50,013 nt of DNA from Accumulibacter sp. (GTDB taxonomy: Bacteria; Pseudomonadota; Gammaproteobacteria; Burkholderiales; Rhodocyclaceae): positions 1 through 50,013 of the forward strand of contig NZ_JAMTDX010000004.1 in assembly GCF_023806625.1 (NCBI RefSeq). Direction: 5' to 3'. The notes under the pieces are model-generated. The model was not told the origin of the DNA. It searched no databases and worked only from the letters and a program-made list of their open reading frames with translations. The position numbers and the translations under genes were made by a program. Every line of letters starts with the position of its first letter. Positions within the stretch are counted from its first letter, which is position 1. Shown here piece after piece: positions 7,593 through 16,735 of the stretch.

Positions 7593-9479
7593 ATGTTGGG
7601 AGGCAGTCCATTGCAGTCGGCTGCGCAGCGTTCCGCTGAGACTTCGTCGGGCGAGGCGTCGGGCGGCGCCGAGGGTTCAGCTCACGCTGGACGCCAGCGC
7701 GACGACTCCGCATGGAGCGCCTTTGCCTCTTCGCGGAACGCGGCCGAGTTCTGTATCCACTGGCTGGAAGTGCAGTGTCTGCAGATCGGCGACGTCCGGG
7801 CGGCGCTGCTGCTCCTCGAGCAGGGCGGTGGCACTTTCGTCCCGGCGGCGATCTGGCCATCGATGGACAGCAACGTCGGCCATCTGGCGCCGGCCGCCGA
7901 GCAGTGCCTCGGCGAGCGGCGCGGGCTCGTGCTGCGTGGTCAGGCCGGGGCACTGGTCGTCGTCGCGTATCCGGTCGATGTCGAAGGCGAGCTGCACGGC
8001 GCGGTCGTTCTCGACGTCGCCGATCGCGCGGATGGGTCGCTGCAGCAGGTGCTGCGCCAACTGCACTGGGGAATCGGCTGGCTGGCGACGCTGTTCCTGC
8101 GCACGCGCAGGCTCGCCGACGCTCTGGCGCTCGAACGGGCGCGCAGCGCGCTCGATGTGCTCGCGGTCGCCGGCGAGCATCACCGGCTCGGGCCGATGGC
8201 GTTGGCGCTGGTCAACGACCTGGCCAGTCGCTTCGCCTGCGAGCGCGTCGCGCTCGGCATCGATCGTCGCGGCCGCGCACGGCTGCAGGCGCTGTCGCAC
8301 TCGGCGTTCTTCGAGAAGAAAAGCCAGTTCGTCGCCGCGCTCGAGAACGCGATGGACGAGGCGCTCGACCAGCGGTGCAGCGTCGCGTATCCGCCGCTCG
8401 GCGAAGGCGGCGGAGGAATCGCCATCGCGCACCGTGACTTCGCGGGGTCGCGGGCGGTCTGCTCGGTGGTGCTGGCGAGCCGCGGCGCCGGCATCGGCGT
8501 ACTGAGCTTCGAGCGCCAGGAGCCGTTCACGGCCGACGATCTCTGCGCCTTCGAGGCCGTCGCCGCGCTGCTCGGGCCGCTGCTCGACAGCCGGCTCGAA
8601 GTGCACCGCTGGTTCGCCGGCCGGCTGGCCGACAAGCTGCGCGGCACCTGGGCGCATCTGCGCAACCCGCGGCGGCCGGGGCTGCGCGTCGCGCTGGTCG
8701 TCGCCACGGTGTTGCTCCTCGGCGTCTTCTTCCTCGAAGGCGAGTACCGGGTCAGCGCCAGGGCGGTCGTCGAGGGCGAGGTGCAGCGCGCGGCGGTCGC
8801 ACCGTTCGACGGCTTCCTGCGCGAGGCGCCAGTGCGCGCCGGCTTCGTCGTCCGCCAGGGACAGGTGCTGGCCAGGCTCGACGACCGGGACCTGCTCGTC
8901 GAGCGCCAGCGCCATCTTTCCGAGCGCGAGCAGCACGGCGCGCGCTATCGCGATGCGCTGGCCAGGCACGAGCGGGCCAACGCCAACGTCGCGCTGGCCC
9001 AGATGCAGCAGGCCGAGGCGCAACTCGTGCTTGTCGAGGAGAAACTCGCCCGCGCCGAGGTCGTCGCGCCATTCGACGGCATCGTCGTCTCGGGCGACCT
9101 GAGCCAGCTGCTCGGTTCCCCGGTCGAACAGGGCAAGCTGCTCTTCGAGATCGCTCCGCTCGACGCGTACCGGGTGATCCTCAAGGTCGAGGATCGCGAC
9201 ATCCGCGATGTGCGCGCGGGGCAGACGGGCAAGCTCGTGCTCGCCGGTCTGGCTGGCGAAGTGCTCGACTTCGAGGTGCACAACATCGCCGTCGCCGAGC
9301 CCGAGGACGGCAAGAACGTCTTCCGCGTCGAGGCCCGGCTCGCGCGCAGCGACCTCGAGCTGCGTCCGGGAATGGAAGGGGTCGGCAAGATCAGCGCCGG
9401 CGAGCAGAGCTACGCGTGGATCTGGACGCACCGACTGACCGACTGGCTGCGCCTCCAGGCGTGGACCTGGCTGCCGTAG
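7593..9479 (+). CDS. GAF domain-HlyD family membrane-fusion protein
   Basis: 628 residues. Residues about 50-180 are a cytoplasmic region with no clear family, and about 190-335 resemble a GAF fold. One membrane helix follows near residues 365-382 (VALVVATVLLLGVFF). Residues 385-628 form an HlyD/MFP adaptor: a first lipoyl half (VAPFDGFLREAPVRAG), a short coiled-coil hairpin, and a second half (VVAPFDGIVVSGD). An in-frame TAA directly precedes the ATG, so the protein cannot start earlier; no good ribosome site is visible. HlyD adaptors bridge an inner-membrane exporter and an outer-membrane channel. A cytoplasmic sensor-like head on the adaptor is unusual and could couple export to a signal. 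The next gene starts 22 bases downstream. Confidence 0.8.
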   Translation: MLGGSPLQSAAQRSAETSSGEASGGAEGSAHAGRQRDDSAWSAFASSRNAAEFCIHWLEVQCLQIGDVRAALLLLEQGGGTFVPAAIWPSMDSNVGHLAPAAEQCLGERRGLVLRGQAGALVVVAYPVDVEGELHGAVVLDVADRADGSLQQVLRQLHWGIGWLATLFLRTRRLADALALERARSALDVLAVAGEHHRLGPMALALVNDLASRFACERVALGIDRRGRARLQALSHSAFFEKKSQFVAALENAMDEALDQRCSVAYPPLGEGGGGIAIAHRDFAGSRAVCSVVLASRGAGIGVLSFERQEPFTADDLCAFEAVAALLGPLLDSRLEVHRWFAGRLADKLRGTWAHLRNPRRPGLRVALVVATVLLLGVFFLEGEYRVSARAVVEGEVQRAAVAPFDGFLREAPVRAGFVVRQGQVLARLDDRDLLVERQRHLSEREQHGARYRDALARHERANANVALAQMQQAEAQLVLVEEKLARAEVVAPFDGIVVSGDLSQLLGSPVEQGKLLFEIAPLDAYRVILKVEDRDIRDVRAGQTGKLVLAGLAGEVLDFEVHNIAVAEPEDGKNVFRVEARLARSDLELRPGMEGVGKISAGEQSYAWIWTHRLTDWLRLQAWTWLP

Positions 9480-9501
9480 GGCGCCGCGCCGGTCGCCGAT
9501 C

Positions 9502-11649
9502 ATGGCCGCCCCGTTCCTCAGTGCTTCGTGGTATCGCGTCGCCGGGCTGCGTCCCGAGCTGCGCGCGCATGCACGAATCCAGCGCCAGCGTTTCCGCGGC
9601 CAGGCCTGGTACGTGGTGCACGACCGTGCTTCGGGCAAGCTGCACCGCTTCAGCCCGGCAGCGTACGGCGTGATCCAGCTGCTCGACGGCCGGCGGACCG
9701 TCGACGAGGTCTGGCGCGAGGTCGCCGCCCGCTCGGGTAGCGAAGCGCCGACCCAGGACGAGGTGATCCGCCTGCTCGCGCAGCTGCACGCCGCTGACCT
9801 GCTGCAGGCCGATCTGCCACCCGACGTCGACGAACTCGCCGAGCGCGGCAGTCAGCAGAAACGGCGCAAGCTTCTGCAGAGTTTCATCAACCCGATGTCG
9901 ATGCGCATCCCGCTCTGGGACCCCGACGACTTCCTGAGCCGGACCTGGCCGCTGGTGAGGCCGCTGGCCGGCTGGCTCGGGCTGGTCGTCTGGCTGCTCG
10001 CCGTTCTGCCGGGGATCGTCCTCGCCGGCGTGCACTGGCCGGAGCTGACCGCGAACCTCAGCGACCAGGTTCTGGCGACGAAGAACCTGTTGCTGCTCTG
10101 GCTGATCTACCCGCTGATCAAGGCGCTGCACGAGCTCGCCCACGGCTACGCGGTGAAGTCGGGCGACGGCGAGGTGCACGAGATGGGCCTGATGCTGCTC
10201 GTCCTGGCCCCGGTACCCTACGTCGATGCGACGGCTTCGGGGGCCTTCCGGAGCAAGTGGCGGCGGGCCTTCGTCGGCGCCGCGGGGATGCTCGTCGAGC
10301 TCTTCCTCGCCGGAATCGCGATGATCGTCTGGGCGCTCGTCGAACCGGGGCTCGTCCGCTCGATCGCCTTCAACGTCGTGCTCGTCGGCGGCGCTTCGAC
10401 GCTGCTGTTCAACGGCAATCCGCTGCTCCGCTACGACGGCTATTACGTGCTCTCCGACCTGATCGAAATCCCGAATCTCGGCGGTCGCTCGAACCAGTAC
10501 TGGCAGTGGCTGGCCAAGCGCCACCTGTTCGGCGTGACCGCGGTCGAGCGGCCGGTGGCCACGGCCGGAGAGCGGCGCTGGTTCTCGTTCTACGGCGCGG
10601 CGTCGTTCGTCTACCGCACGCTGGTGATGATCGCGATCGCCCTGTTCATCGCCGGCGAATTCTTCTTCGTCGGCGTCGTCCTGGCGATCTGGGCGGCGAT
10701 CACGATGTTCGTCGTACCGCTCGTCAAAGCGATCGCCTACATCCAGTCGAGCCCCGAACTGCAGCGCACGCGAACGCGCGCCAGGCTCGTCGCCTACGGA
10801 GGCCTCGCCGCGCTGGCGCTGTTCGTGTTGCTCGTGCCGCTGCCGCTGCGCACGCACGCCGAGGGCGTCGTCTGGGTGCCCGAGAACGCCGAGGTGCGCA
10901 CGGGCGCCGACGGCTTCGTCGAGCAGCTGTTCGTCGCTCCCGACGCGCAGGTCGCCGCCGGCGAGGTGCTGGTCGTCACCGCCGCGCCTGAACTGAGCGC
11001 CGAAGTCGCGGAGGGTCAGGCGCGCGTCCGGCAGTTCGCCGTGCAGTACACAGCGTTGATGTTCGACGAGCGCGTGCAGGCCGCGGCGGTCCTCGAGGAC
11101 CTCCAGCGCGAGCGCGTCGCACTGGCTCGCGCCGAGGAGAAGCTCGCCTCGCTGGCCGTCGTCGCCGGCGTTCCCGGGGCGATCAAGCTGGCCCGGGCGC
11201 AGGACCTGCCCGGGCGCTACGTGAAGAAGGGCGAGTTGCTCGGTTACATCGTCTCCGGACCGCCGCGGCTCGTCCGGGCAGTCGTCAGGCAGGACGACAT
11301 CGCGCTGGTTCGCGAGCGGCGAACGGCGGTCGAAGTGAAGATCACCGACCGACTCGCGCACACCTACCCGGCGCGCGTGCTGCGCGAAGTTCCCGGCGGC
11401 CACGATCGCCTGCCGCACAAGGCGCTGGCGCTCGCTGGCGGCGGCCCGCACGGTACCGATCCGCGCGATCCGGACGGGCTCAGGTCGCTGCAGCGGCTGT
11501 TCCAGTTCGACCTCGAGTTGCCCGAAGACGTCGGCGCCGTGGACATCGGCACGCGCGTCTATGTGCGCTTTCATCACCACGCCGAGCCGCTGGCCGCGCA
11601 GTGGGGAAGGCGCCTGCGGCAACTCTTCCTGGCGCGCTTCAATGTCTAG
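9502..11649 (+). CDS. PqqD-like / M50 metallopeptidase / HlyD-like membrane protein
   Basis: 715 residues. Residues about 40-115 resemble a PqqD/RiPP-recognition winged helix (GKLHRFSPAAYGVIQLL...DEVIRLLAQLHAADLL). Residues about 150-430 form a polytopic M50 (site-2-protease-like) domain. HELAHG at 210-215 supplies the zinc-binding HExxH motif, and NGNPLLRYDGYY near 304-315 has the position and form of the conserved Asp motif. Further helices follow, then a HlyD-like periplasmic part from about residue 450 (VPENAEVRTGADGFVEQLF). Proteins of this layout are annotated as putative peptide zinc metalloproteases and accompany peptide export or maturation. Its last 8 bases overlap the SecA-like gene (ATGTCTAG), implying translational coupling. 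Substrate unknown; the PqqD-like head suggests it binds a leader peptide (inference). Confidence 0.82.
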   Translation: MAAPFLSASWYRVAGLRPELRAHARIQRQRFRGQAWYVVHDRASGKLHRFSPAAYGVIQLLDGRRTVDEVWREVAARSGSEAPTQDEVIRLLAQLHAADLLQADLPPDVDELAERGSQQKRRKLLQSFINPMSMRIPLWDPDDFLSRTWPLVRPLAGWLGLVVWLLAVLPGIVLAGVHWPELTANLSDQVLATKNLLLLWLIYPLIKALHELAHGYAVKSGDGEVHEMGLMLLVLAPVPYVDATASGAFRSKWRRAFVGAAGMLVELFLAGIAMIVWALVEPGLVRSIAFNVVLVGGASTLLFNGNPLLRYDGYYVLSDLIEIPNLGGRSNQYWQWLAKRHLFGVTAVERPVATAGERRWFSFYGAASFVYRTLVMIAIALFIAGEFFFVGVVLAIWAAITMFVVPLVKAIAYIQSSPELQRTRTRARLVAYGGLAALALFVLLVPLPLRTHAEGVVWVPENAEVRTGADGFVEQLFVAPDAQVAAGEVLVVTAAPELSAEVAEGQARVRQFAVQYTALMFDERVQAAAVLEDLQRERVALARAEEKLASLAVVAGVPGAIKLARAQDLPGRYVKKGELLGYIVSGPPRLVRAVVRQDDIALVRERRTAVEVKITDRLAHTYPARVLREVPGGHDRLPHKALALAGGGPHGTDPRDPDGLRSLQRLFQFDLELPEDVGAVDIGTRVYVRFHHHAEPLAAQWGRRLRQLFLARFNV

Positions 11650-13651
11650 GGCGCTGCTCGCCAGCTGGCGGATCGACGAGTTCGCGCACGCAGCCCATGC
11701 CGAGCGCCGCGATGTCGACGACGACCGGTTCGACCGCCTGATCGCCGGTTTGCTCGGCCGCTGGGCACAGCGCGGGTCGACGCTGCGCGTGCGTCGGCTC
11801 TGGAAGTTCGCCGAACGAGTCGAGGCGCTCGGCGACCAACTCGCGGCGCTCGACAGCGCCGGTCTGCGCGGGCGCATCGCCGCCGTCCGCGGCATTCTGG
11901 CCAGCGAGGGGCCGGTCGAGGCCCACGTCGTCGAGTGCTTCGCGCTGGTCCGCGAGGTGTGCTCGCGGCTCGTCGGCCAGCGCCACTATCCGGTGCAGCT
12001 GATTGGTGGCTACGCGCTGCTGCGCGGGTCGCTGGCCGAGATGCACACCGGCGAGGGCAAGACGCTGACCGCGGTCCTGCCGGCGGTGACCGTCGCGCTG
12101 GCCGGCGCGCCGGTGCACGTGATCACGGTCAACGAGTATCTGGCCCGCCGCGACGCCGAGCACCTCGGTCCGGTGTACGAATTCTTCGGGCTGCGCGTCG
12201 GGCTGGTCGTTCCCGGGCAGGACAACGCGCAGCGCGCCGCGGCCTACGCCTGCGCGGTGACGTATTGCGTCAACAAGGATCTCGTCTTCGATTATCTGCG
12301 CGACCGGATCAGCCAGAAGCGCGGTCCGGGCGGTCCGCGCGCGGCGATCGAGCGCTGGCTCGCCGGGACAGGCCGGCGCACCGGCCAGCCTGCGCTGCTT
12401 CGCGGTCTGTTCTACGCAATCGTCGACGAAGCCGACAGCGTGCTGATCGACGAAGCGCGAACGCCGCTGATCATTTCCAGCGACGTCGAGGATCCGCACG
12501 GGCGGGGACTCTACGAGCAGGCGCTGGCGCTCGCGGCCAGCCTGAACGAGCCAGAGCACTATGTGCTGCGGCCGAATGAGCGCAGCGTCGAGCTGACCGA
12601 CGCCGGGCGCGCGGCGGTCGCCGGGTTCGCCTGCGGGCAGACCGGGTTGTGGACGATCGCTCGCGCGCGCGAGGAACTCGTCGAGCAGGCGCTGTCGGCG
12701 CGGCACCTCTTCCATCGCGACCGGCAGTACCTGGTCAGCGACGGCAAGGTGCAGATCGTCGACGAATATACCGGCCGGGTGATGGCCGACCGTTCGTGGG
12801 AGCGAGGGCTGCACCAGATGATCGAAGTCAAGGAGGGGCTCGATCCTTCGCAGCGCCGCGAGACGATTTCGCGGATCACCTACCAGCGCTTCTTCAGGCG
12901 CTACCTGTGCCTGGCCGGGATGAGCGGCACGGCGACCGAGGTGGCGCCCGAGCTGCGCTCCATCTACGCGCTCGACGTGCTGCGCATTCCGCCGAACCGG
13001 CCGGTGATCCGGCGCGACCTCGGCCAGCGCGTGTTCGCCGATGGCGATCGGCGCTGGGCCGCGGTCGTCGAGCGGGCGGCGGCGATGCGCGCTGCCGGTC
13101 GCGCCGTGCTGATCGGGACGCGTTCGGTCGCCGCCTCCGAAGTGGCCAGCCGTTCGCTGGCCGCGGCGGGCCTCGCGCACGAGGTGCTCAACGCGCGCCA
13201 GGATGCGGACGAGGCGGCGATCATCGCGCAGGCCGGGCAGGCCGGGCGGATCACCGTGGCGACGAACATGGCCGGCCGCGGGACCGACATCGTCCTCGGT
13301 CCGGCGGTTCGCGAGGCCGGCGGGCTGCACGTGATCCTCACCGAGTACCACGACTCGGCGCGGATCGACCGCCAGCTGTTCGGTCGTGCCGGCCGCCAGG
13401 GCGACCCCGGATCGTGCGAGGCGATCGTCGCGCTCGACGACGAGCTGTTCGTCGCCCACGCCTCGCGGCTGCTTGGCTGGCTGCGCAGGCGGGTGTCGCC
13501 CGATGGACTGCTGCCGGCGCAGCTCGCCTGGCTGCTCAGGCGTCTGGCGCAGGGCGCGGCGGAAAGGCAGAATTCACGGATACGACGGCAGACGGTGGAG
13601 ATCGACAAGCGGGTGGCCAAGTCTCTGGCCTTTGCCGGGAGAGGGGAGTAG
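11642..13651 (+). CDS. Shortened SecA-like translocase ATPase
   Basis: 669 residues against about 900 for housekeeping SecA. The motor is intact: Walker A MHTGEGKT at residues 134-141, DEAD at 262-265 followed by SVLIDEARTPLIIS, GMSGTA, TNMAGRGTDIVLG and QLFGRAGRQGDPG. A preprotein-cross-linking-like region (HLFHRDRQYLVSDGKVQIVDE, EVKEGLDPS) is present. The chain ends at the start of the helical scaffold (ERQNSRIRRQTVEIDKRVAKSL), so the helical wing, C-terminal linker and zinc-binding tail are missing. The start is the ATG overlapping the M50 stop; a start at 11561 would lie inside that gene. It is therefore not the housekeeping SecA. It is probably the ATPase of the local export machine; whether it works with SecYEG is unknown. 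Confidence 0.85.
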   Translation: MSRALLASWRIDEFAHAAHAERRDVDDDRFDRLIAGLLGRWAQRGSTLRVRRLWKFAERVEALGDQLAALDSAGLRGRIAAVRGILASEGPVEAHVVECFALVREVCSRLVGQRHYPVQLIGGYALLRGSLAEMHTGEGKTLTAVLPAVTVALAGAPVHVITVNEYLARRDAEHLGPVYEFFGLRVGLVVPGQDNAQRAAAYACAVTYCVNKDLVFDYLRDRISQKRGPGGPRAAIERWLAGTGRRTGQPALLRGLFYAIVDEADSVLIDEARTPLIISSDVEDPHGRGLYEQALALAASLNEPEHYVLRPNERSVELTDAGRAAVAGFACGQTGLWTIARAREELVEQALSARHLFHRDRQYLVSDGKVQIVDEYTGRVMADRSWERGLHQMIEVKEGLDPSQRRETISRITYQRFFRRYLCLAGMSGTATEVAPELRSIYALDVLRIPPNRPVIRRDLGQRVFADGDRRWAAVVERAAAMRAAGRAVLIGTRSVAASEVASRSLAAAGLAHEVLNARQDADEAAIIAQAGQAGRITVATNMAGRGTDIVLGPAVREAGGLHVILTEYHDSARIDRQLFGRAGRQGDPGSCEAIVALDDELFVAHASRLLGWLRRRVSPDGLLPAQLAWLLRRLAQGAAERQNSRIRRQTVEIDKRVAKSLAFAGRGE

Positions 13652-13653
13652 GG

Positions 13654-14556
13654 ATGGCCAGTGACGGTACCCGGCGGTGGCGCCTGACGGTTCTCGCGCT
13701 GCTCGCCGCGGGCGGGGCCGGTGCCGGCGAGTTCGACTGCATCATCGAGCCGAGCAAGACGCTCGAGGTGCGTGCGGCGAGCGAGGGGCTGATCGAGAAG
13801 ATCTGGGTCGACCGCGGCGACCTGGTCAAGGCCGGCCAGGTGCTGGTGACCATCGACTCGGGAGTCGAGCGCGCCGCCGCCGACGCGGCGCGCTACCGGG
13901 CGACGATGCAGGGGCGAATCCGCAGCAGCGAGAGCCGCGTCGAGTTCTCGTCGGCCAAGTACCAGCGCCGCGAGAAGCTCGCCGGACAGTCGTTCATCTC
14001 GCTGCACGACCGCGACGAGGCGCTGACCGAGAAGAAGCTCGCCGAGGCCGAGCTGATCGAGGCGCGCGACGACCGCAAGCTCGCCGAGATCGAGTACCGC
14101 CGGCTTTCCGAGCAGTTGCGCCTGCGCACGATCAAGAGCCCGGTCGACGGCGTCGTCGTCGACCGCCTGCTCAACGCCGGCGAACTGGCCGACAACCGCG
14201 ATCTGCGCAAGCCGATCCTGCGTCTCGCCGACATCGGCACGCTCTACGTCGAGGTGCTGATGCCCAATGAGGCGTTCGGCCGGGTCACGCCGGGGCAGAG
14301 TGTCGAGGTCCTGCCCGAGGCTCCGGTCGGCGGGCGCCACAAGGCGACCGTCAAGGTCATCGACCGCGTCCATGACGCGGCCAGCGGGACCTTCGGCGTG
14401 CGCCTCGAACTGCCCAACCCCGGCCTCAAACTCCCCGCGGGAATCAAGTGCAAGGCGAGTTTTCCGGGCGTCGCCGGGCGCTCGTTCGCCAGCCCGGGGA
14501 GTGCGCCGCGCCCCGAAGCGAAGCCGAACGCCGTGCCCGCAGGCAGGCCGTCGTAG
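13654..14556 (+). CDS. Periplasmic adaptor (RND/HlyD-type membrane-fusion) protein
   Basis: 300 residues. A signal peptide covers about 1-25 (LTVLALLAAGGAGAG). A barrel-sandwich (lipoyl-like) domain follows (VRAASEGLIEKIWVDRGDLVKAGQVL), then a charged coiled-coil hairpin of about 90 residues, the second lipoyl half (IKSPVDGVVVDRLLNAGEL) and a beta-barrel region. GGGGAG lies just before the ATG, overlapping the end of the SecA-like gene; the ATG is 2 bases after that stop. It is the third HlyD-type module in the cluster and the only wholly periplasmic one. No TolC-type channel or ABC transporter is encoded nearby, so the outer-membrane exit must be elsewhere or not exist. Confidence 0.82.
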   Translation: MASDGTRRWRLTVLALLAAGGAGAGEFDCIIEPSKTLEVRAASEGLIEKIWVDRGDLVKAGQVLVTIDSGVERAAADAARYRATMQGRIRSSESRVEFSSAKYQRREKLAGQSFISLHDRDEALTEKKLAEAELIEARDDRKLAEIEYRRLSEQLRLRTIKSPVDGVVVDRLLNAGELADNRDLRKPILRLADIGTLYVEVLMPNEAFGRVTPGQSVEVLPEAPVGGRHKATVKVIDRVHDAASGTFGVRLELPNPGLKLPAGIKCKASFPGVAGRSFASPGSAPRPEAKPNAVPAGRPS

Positions 14557-14738
14557 TGCGGCCGGCGGGAAGTTCTCGTCCGCTTTCCAAGCCCATCCCG
14601 CGCATCCACGCGGCCACTGGCTTGGAGGTCAGGCCGTTGCGTGGCATTCACTTGACGGTTTCGGCGCCCCGGGTCTCGCTCGCACCACTGTCCAGGCCGC
14701 CGCGGATCTCGCCGCACAGCAGCTCCAGCTTGGCAGCT

Positions 14739-14846
14739 CGCAAAGGTGAAGGTGATGCGCCGGTTGCCATTCACCGACACCGGATGGAGACCGACCGGAT
14801 TGGCGGCAAGGCCATGCAGCCGCCAGCCCGGGAGGTCTGGGTCCTC
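14739..14846 (-). pseudogene. HigB-type toxin remnant
   Basis: The minus strand encodes DPDLPGWRLHGLAANPVG, then LHPVSVNGNRRITFTF. This matches the core of RelE/HigB toxins (LPG-RLH-L, then VNGN-RITF). The reading is broken on both sides and no start or antitoxin adjoins it. The rest of the 378-base gap (14557-14934) shows nothing recognisable. Confidence 0.45.
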
Positions 14847-14934
14847 CGGTCACCGCGAACATCCAGTCGCGCCAGCCGGCGCAGCTCTTGTGAGTGATGC
14901 GCTCGATGCCGATGCGGCGCGCTGGCCCGCCGAC

Positions 14935-15930
14935 TCACCGGCCGGGCGGAGTTTCCCGGTAGTGGGTCAGCGCCGCGGCCATCTCGTCCGCCACGCGCTG
15001 ACGCAGCGCGTCGGGTTCGACCACGGTGCACTCGCTACCGTACTTCATGATGTCCATGATCAGCTCGCGGTCGTCGGCGTAGGGCACGCGCAGTTCGCAG
15101 CCGCCGTCGGGCAGCGTCTTCCGCTTCTGCTTCGGGTGCCAGCGTTCCGCGGCGACCCAGCGCGCCCGTTCCGGCGTGAAGCGCAGCACGGCCCAGGTCA
15201 CCTGGTCGCCGGAGAAGATTCCGTAACCGGCGCCGAGCACCTCGTCGAGGCGCCTGTCGGAGACGTCCTTCGCGCGCTTGTCGAGGATCTCCACGGATTC
15301 GATCGCGTCCACCGAGAAGGCCCGCAGGCCGTCGCGCAGGTGGCACCAGGCGTCGAGGTACCAGTTGTCGCGGTAGTGGTTCAGGCGCTGCGGCGAGACT
15401 TCACGATCGGTGACCTCGTCGGTGCCGCGCGCGTGGTAGCGGATGATCAGCCGCTTGCGCCGCAGCAGCGCGGAGCCGACCGCCTGGAAGTGGTCGAGGT
15501 GAAATTCGCGCGCGCCGACGGTCTGGATGCGGATGCGCCGCTGGACTTCCTCGGCGGGGTTGTCGGCGCTGCCGAGCAGCCCGGTCAGGCGGGCCAGCAG
15601 CGGCCGGATCTGCGGGCCGAGGAGGCCGCCGCTGTCGAGGCTGGAGATGAGGTGCTGCATGGTGAGCAGCGCATGGATTTCCTCGGCGGAGAACCAGAGA
15701 CCGGGCAGCTCGTACTGCGGGCCGACGCGCGGTCCGGCCTTCTCGAAGCGGTAGCCGCCGAGGTGGCGGTCGTAGGTGATCGGCGCATTCAGGCGGTCCT
15801 TCATGTAGGCGAGATCGCGTTTCAAGGTCGCCCAGGAAATGCCGAGCCGTTCCTGGAGTTCGGCGCGGCTGACGAAGGGCCGGTTGCCGAGCATCTGGTC
15901 GATCTGGTAGATACGTTCCATGCCGCTCAT
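14935..15930 (-). CDS. WYL-domain transcriptional regulator
   Basis: 331 residues. The N-terminus (MERIYQIDQML...RAELQERLGISWATLKRDL) is a winged helix-turn-helix at about residues 4-60. The central and C-terminal parts form a WYL domain with its signature in DNWYLDAWCHLRDGLRAFS. The start at 15930 is set by GGAGG seven bases upstream; the open frame extends further but into a composition without family similarity. WYL regulators sense ligands, possibly nucleic acids or nucleotides, and often control defence genes. Here the divergent neighbour is a broken helicase, so the regulator may be a survivor of a decayed defence island. The 193-base gap to that remnant would hold a divergent promoter. 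Confidence 0.88.
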   Translation of the reverse strand: MSGMERIYQIDQMLGNRPFVSRAELQERLGISWATLKRDLAYMKDRLNAPITYDRHLGGYRFEKAGPRVGPQYELPGLWFSAEEIHALLTMQHLISSLDSGGLLGPQIRPLLARLTGLLGSADNPAEEVQRRIRIQTVGAREFHLDHFQAVGSALLRRKRLIIRYHARGTDEVTDREVSPQRLNHYRDNWYLDAWCHLRDGLRAFSVDAIESVEILDKRAKDVSDRRLDEVLGAGYGIFSGDQVTWAVLRFTPERARWVAAERWHPKQKRKTLPDGGCELRVPYADDRELIMDIMKYGSECTVVEPDALRQRVADEMAAALTHYRETPPGR

Positions 15931-16123
15931 CGACCTGCCTCCGATGGTTGTCGTGGTTTCCTGCCTGGCTCTCGAATTGAGCCCGGCGGATGGTATCCTG
16001 ATTTCGCTCCGAACGCTGGCCGGCGATTCCCGGTAGCATGTCGGCGTCGGGCCGGGGTCGCGGCTGGTCGGCGGCGTTGGGGGAACGACGGCAACAGGCC
16101 TGGCGCGGGATTGGCGCGCCACC

Positions 16124-16735
16124 GTGGAGCGGGAAGCGATCGACGTATTCGAGTTCGGGGAAAAGCTGGTCGGTGACTATCGCCAGTTCATGCGCAGCTT
16201 CACCCGGATCCGGAGCGAAGACATCGCACGCTTCGTCGAGTCGGCGTACGACTCGCAGCGCTACTGGCCGGAACCGCTGATCCCGATCAATCCCAATTTC
16301 GAGGCGGGGCACACGGTCGACGAGCTGGCCGCGGCCGGAGCGCTGCATCCCGAGTGTGGCCGGATTTTCCGAGCTGGCAAGAGCGCCAGTTCGGCCGGCG
16401 TTTCGCTGCGCCTGTTCAAGCACCAGGAAGAAGCGATCGGCTTTGCCCGGTCCGGCGCCAGCTACATTCTGACCACCGGCACCGGGTCCGGCAAGTCGCT
16501 CGCCTGCTTCATCCCGATCGTCGATGCCGTGCTCGAGGCCAGGGCAGCGGACAGGACGCCGCGGACGCGCGATCGTCATCTACCCGATGAACGCGCTGGC
16601 CAACAGCCAGCTCGATGAACTCGGCAAGTTCCTGGGCGACTACGGCGCCACGCCGCCGGCCAGCTTCGGGCGCCATACCGGGCAGGAGGAAGACCAGGAG
16701 CGCCAGCGCCTGGCGGCCAATCCCCCCGACATCGA
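16124..16735 (+). pseudogene. N-terminal remnant of a DEAD/DEAH-type helicase (frameshifted, deleted)
   Basis: The first part reads MEREAIDVFEFGEKLVGDY and reaches a Walker A site, TTGTGSGKSLACF. Near 16550-16570 the frame shifts and the similarity resumes one frame over as IVIYPMNALANSQL...FGRHTGQEEDQER...ANPPDI. This is the order found at the N-terminus of large helicases of defence and R-M loci. At ANPPDI, where the next motif should follow, the sequence changes abruptly to an unrelated ATPase. At least one frameshift and one large deletion have therefore removed most of the helicase. Confidence 0.75.

Noticed and set aside
11561-11641. Upstream start for the SecA-like gene
   Set aside because: The added residues lie wholly inside the M50 gene; the ATG at 11642 gives the usual short overlap.
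9391-13459. Long minus-strand frames opposite the M50 and SecA-like genes
   Set aside because: Residue composition typical of antisense frames in G+C-rich DNA; motifs only on the plus strand.
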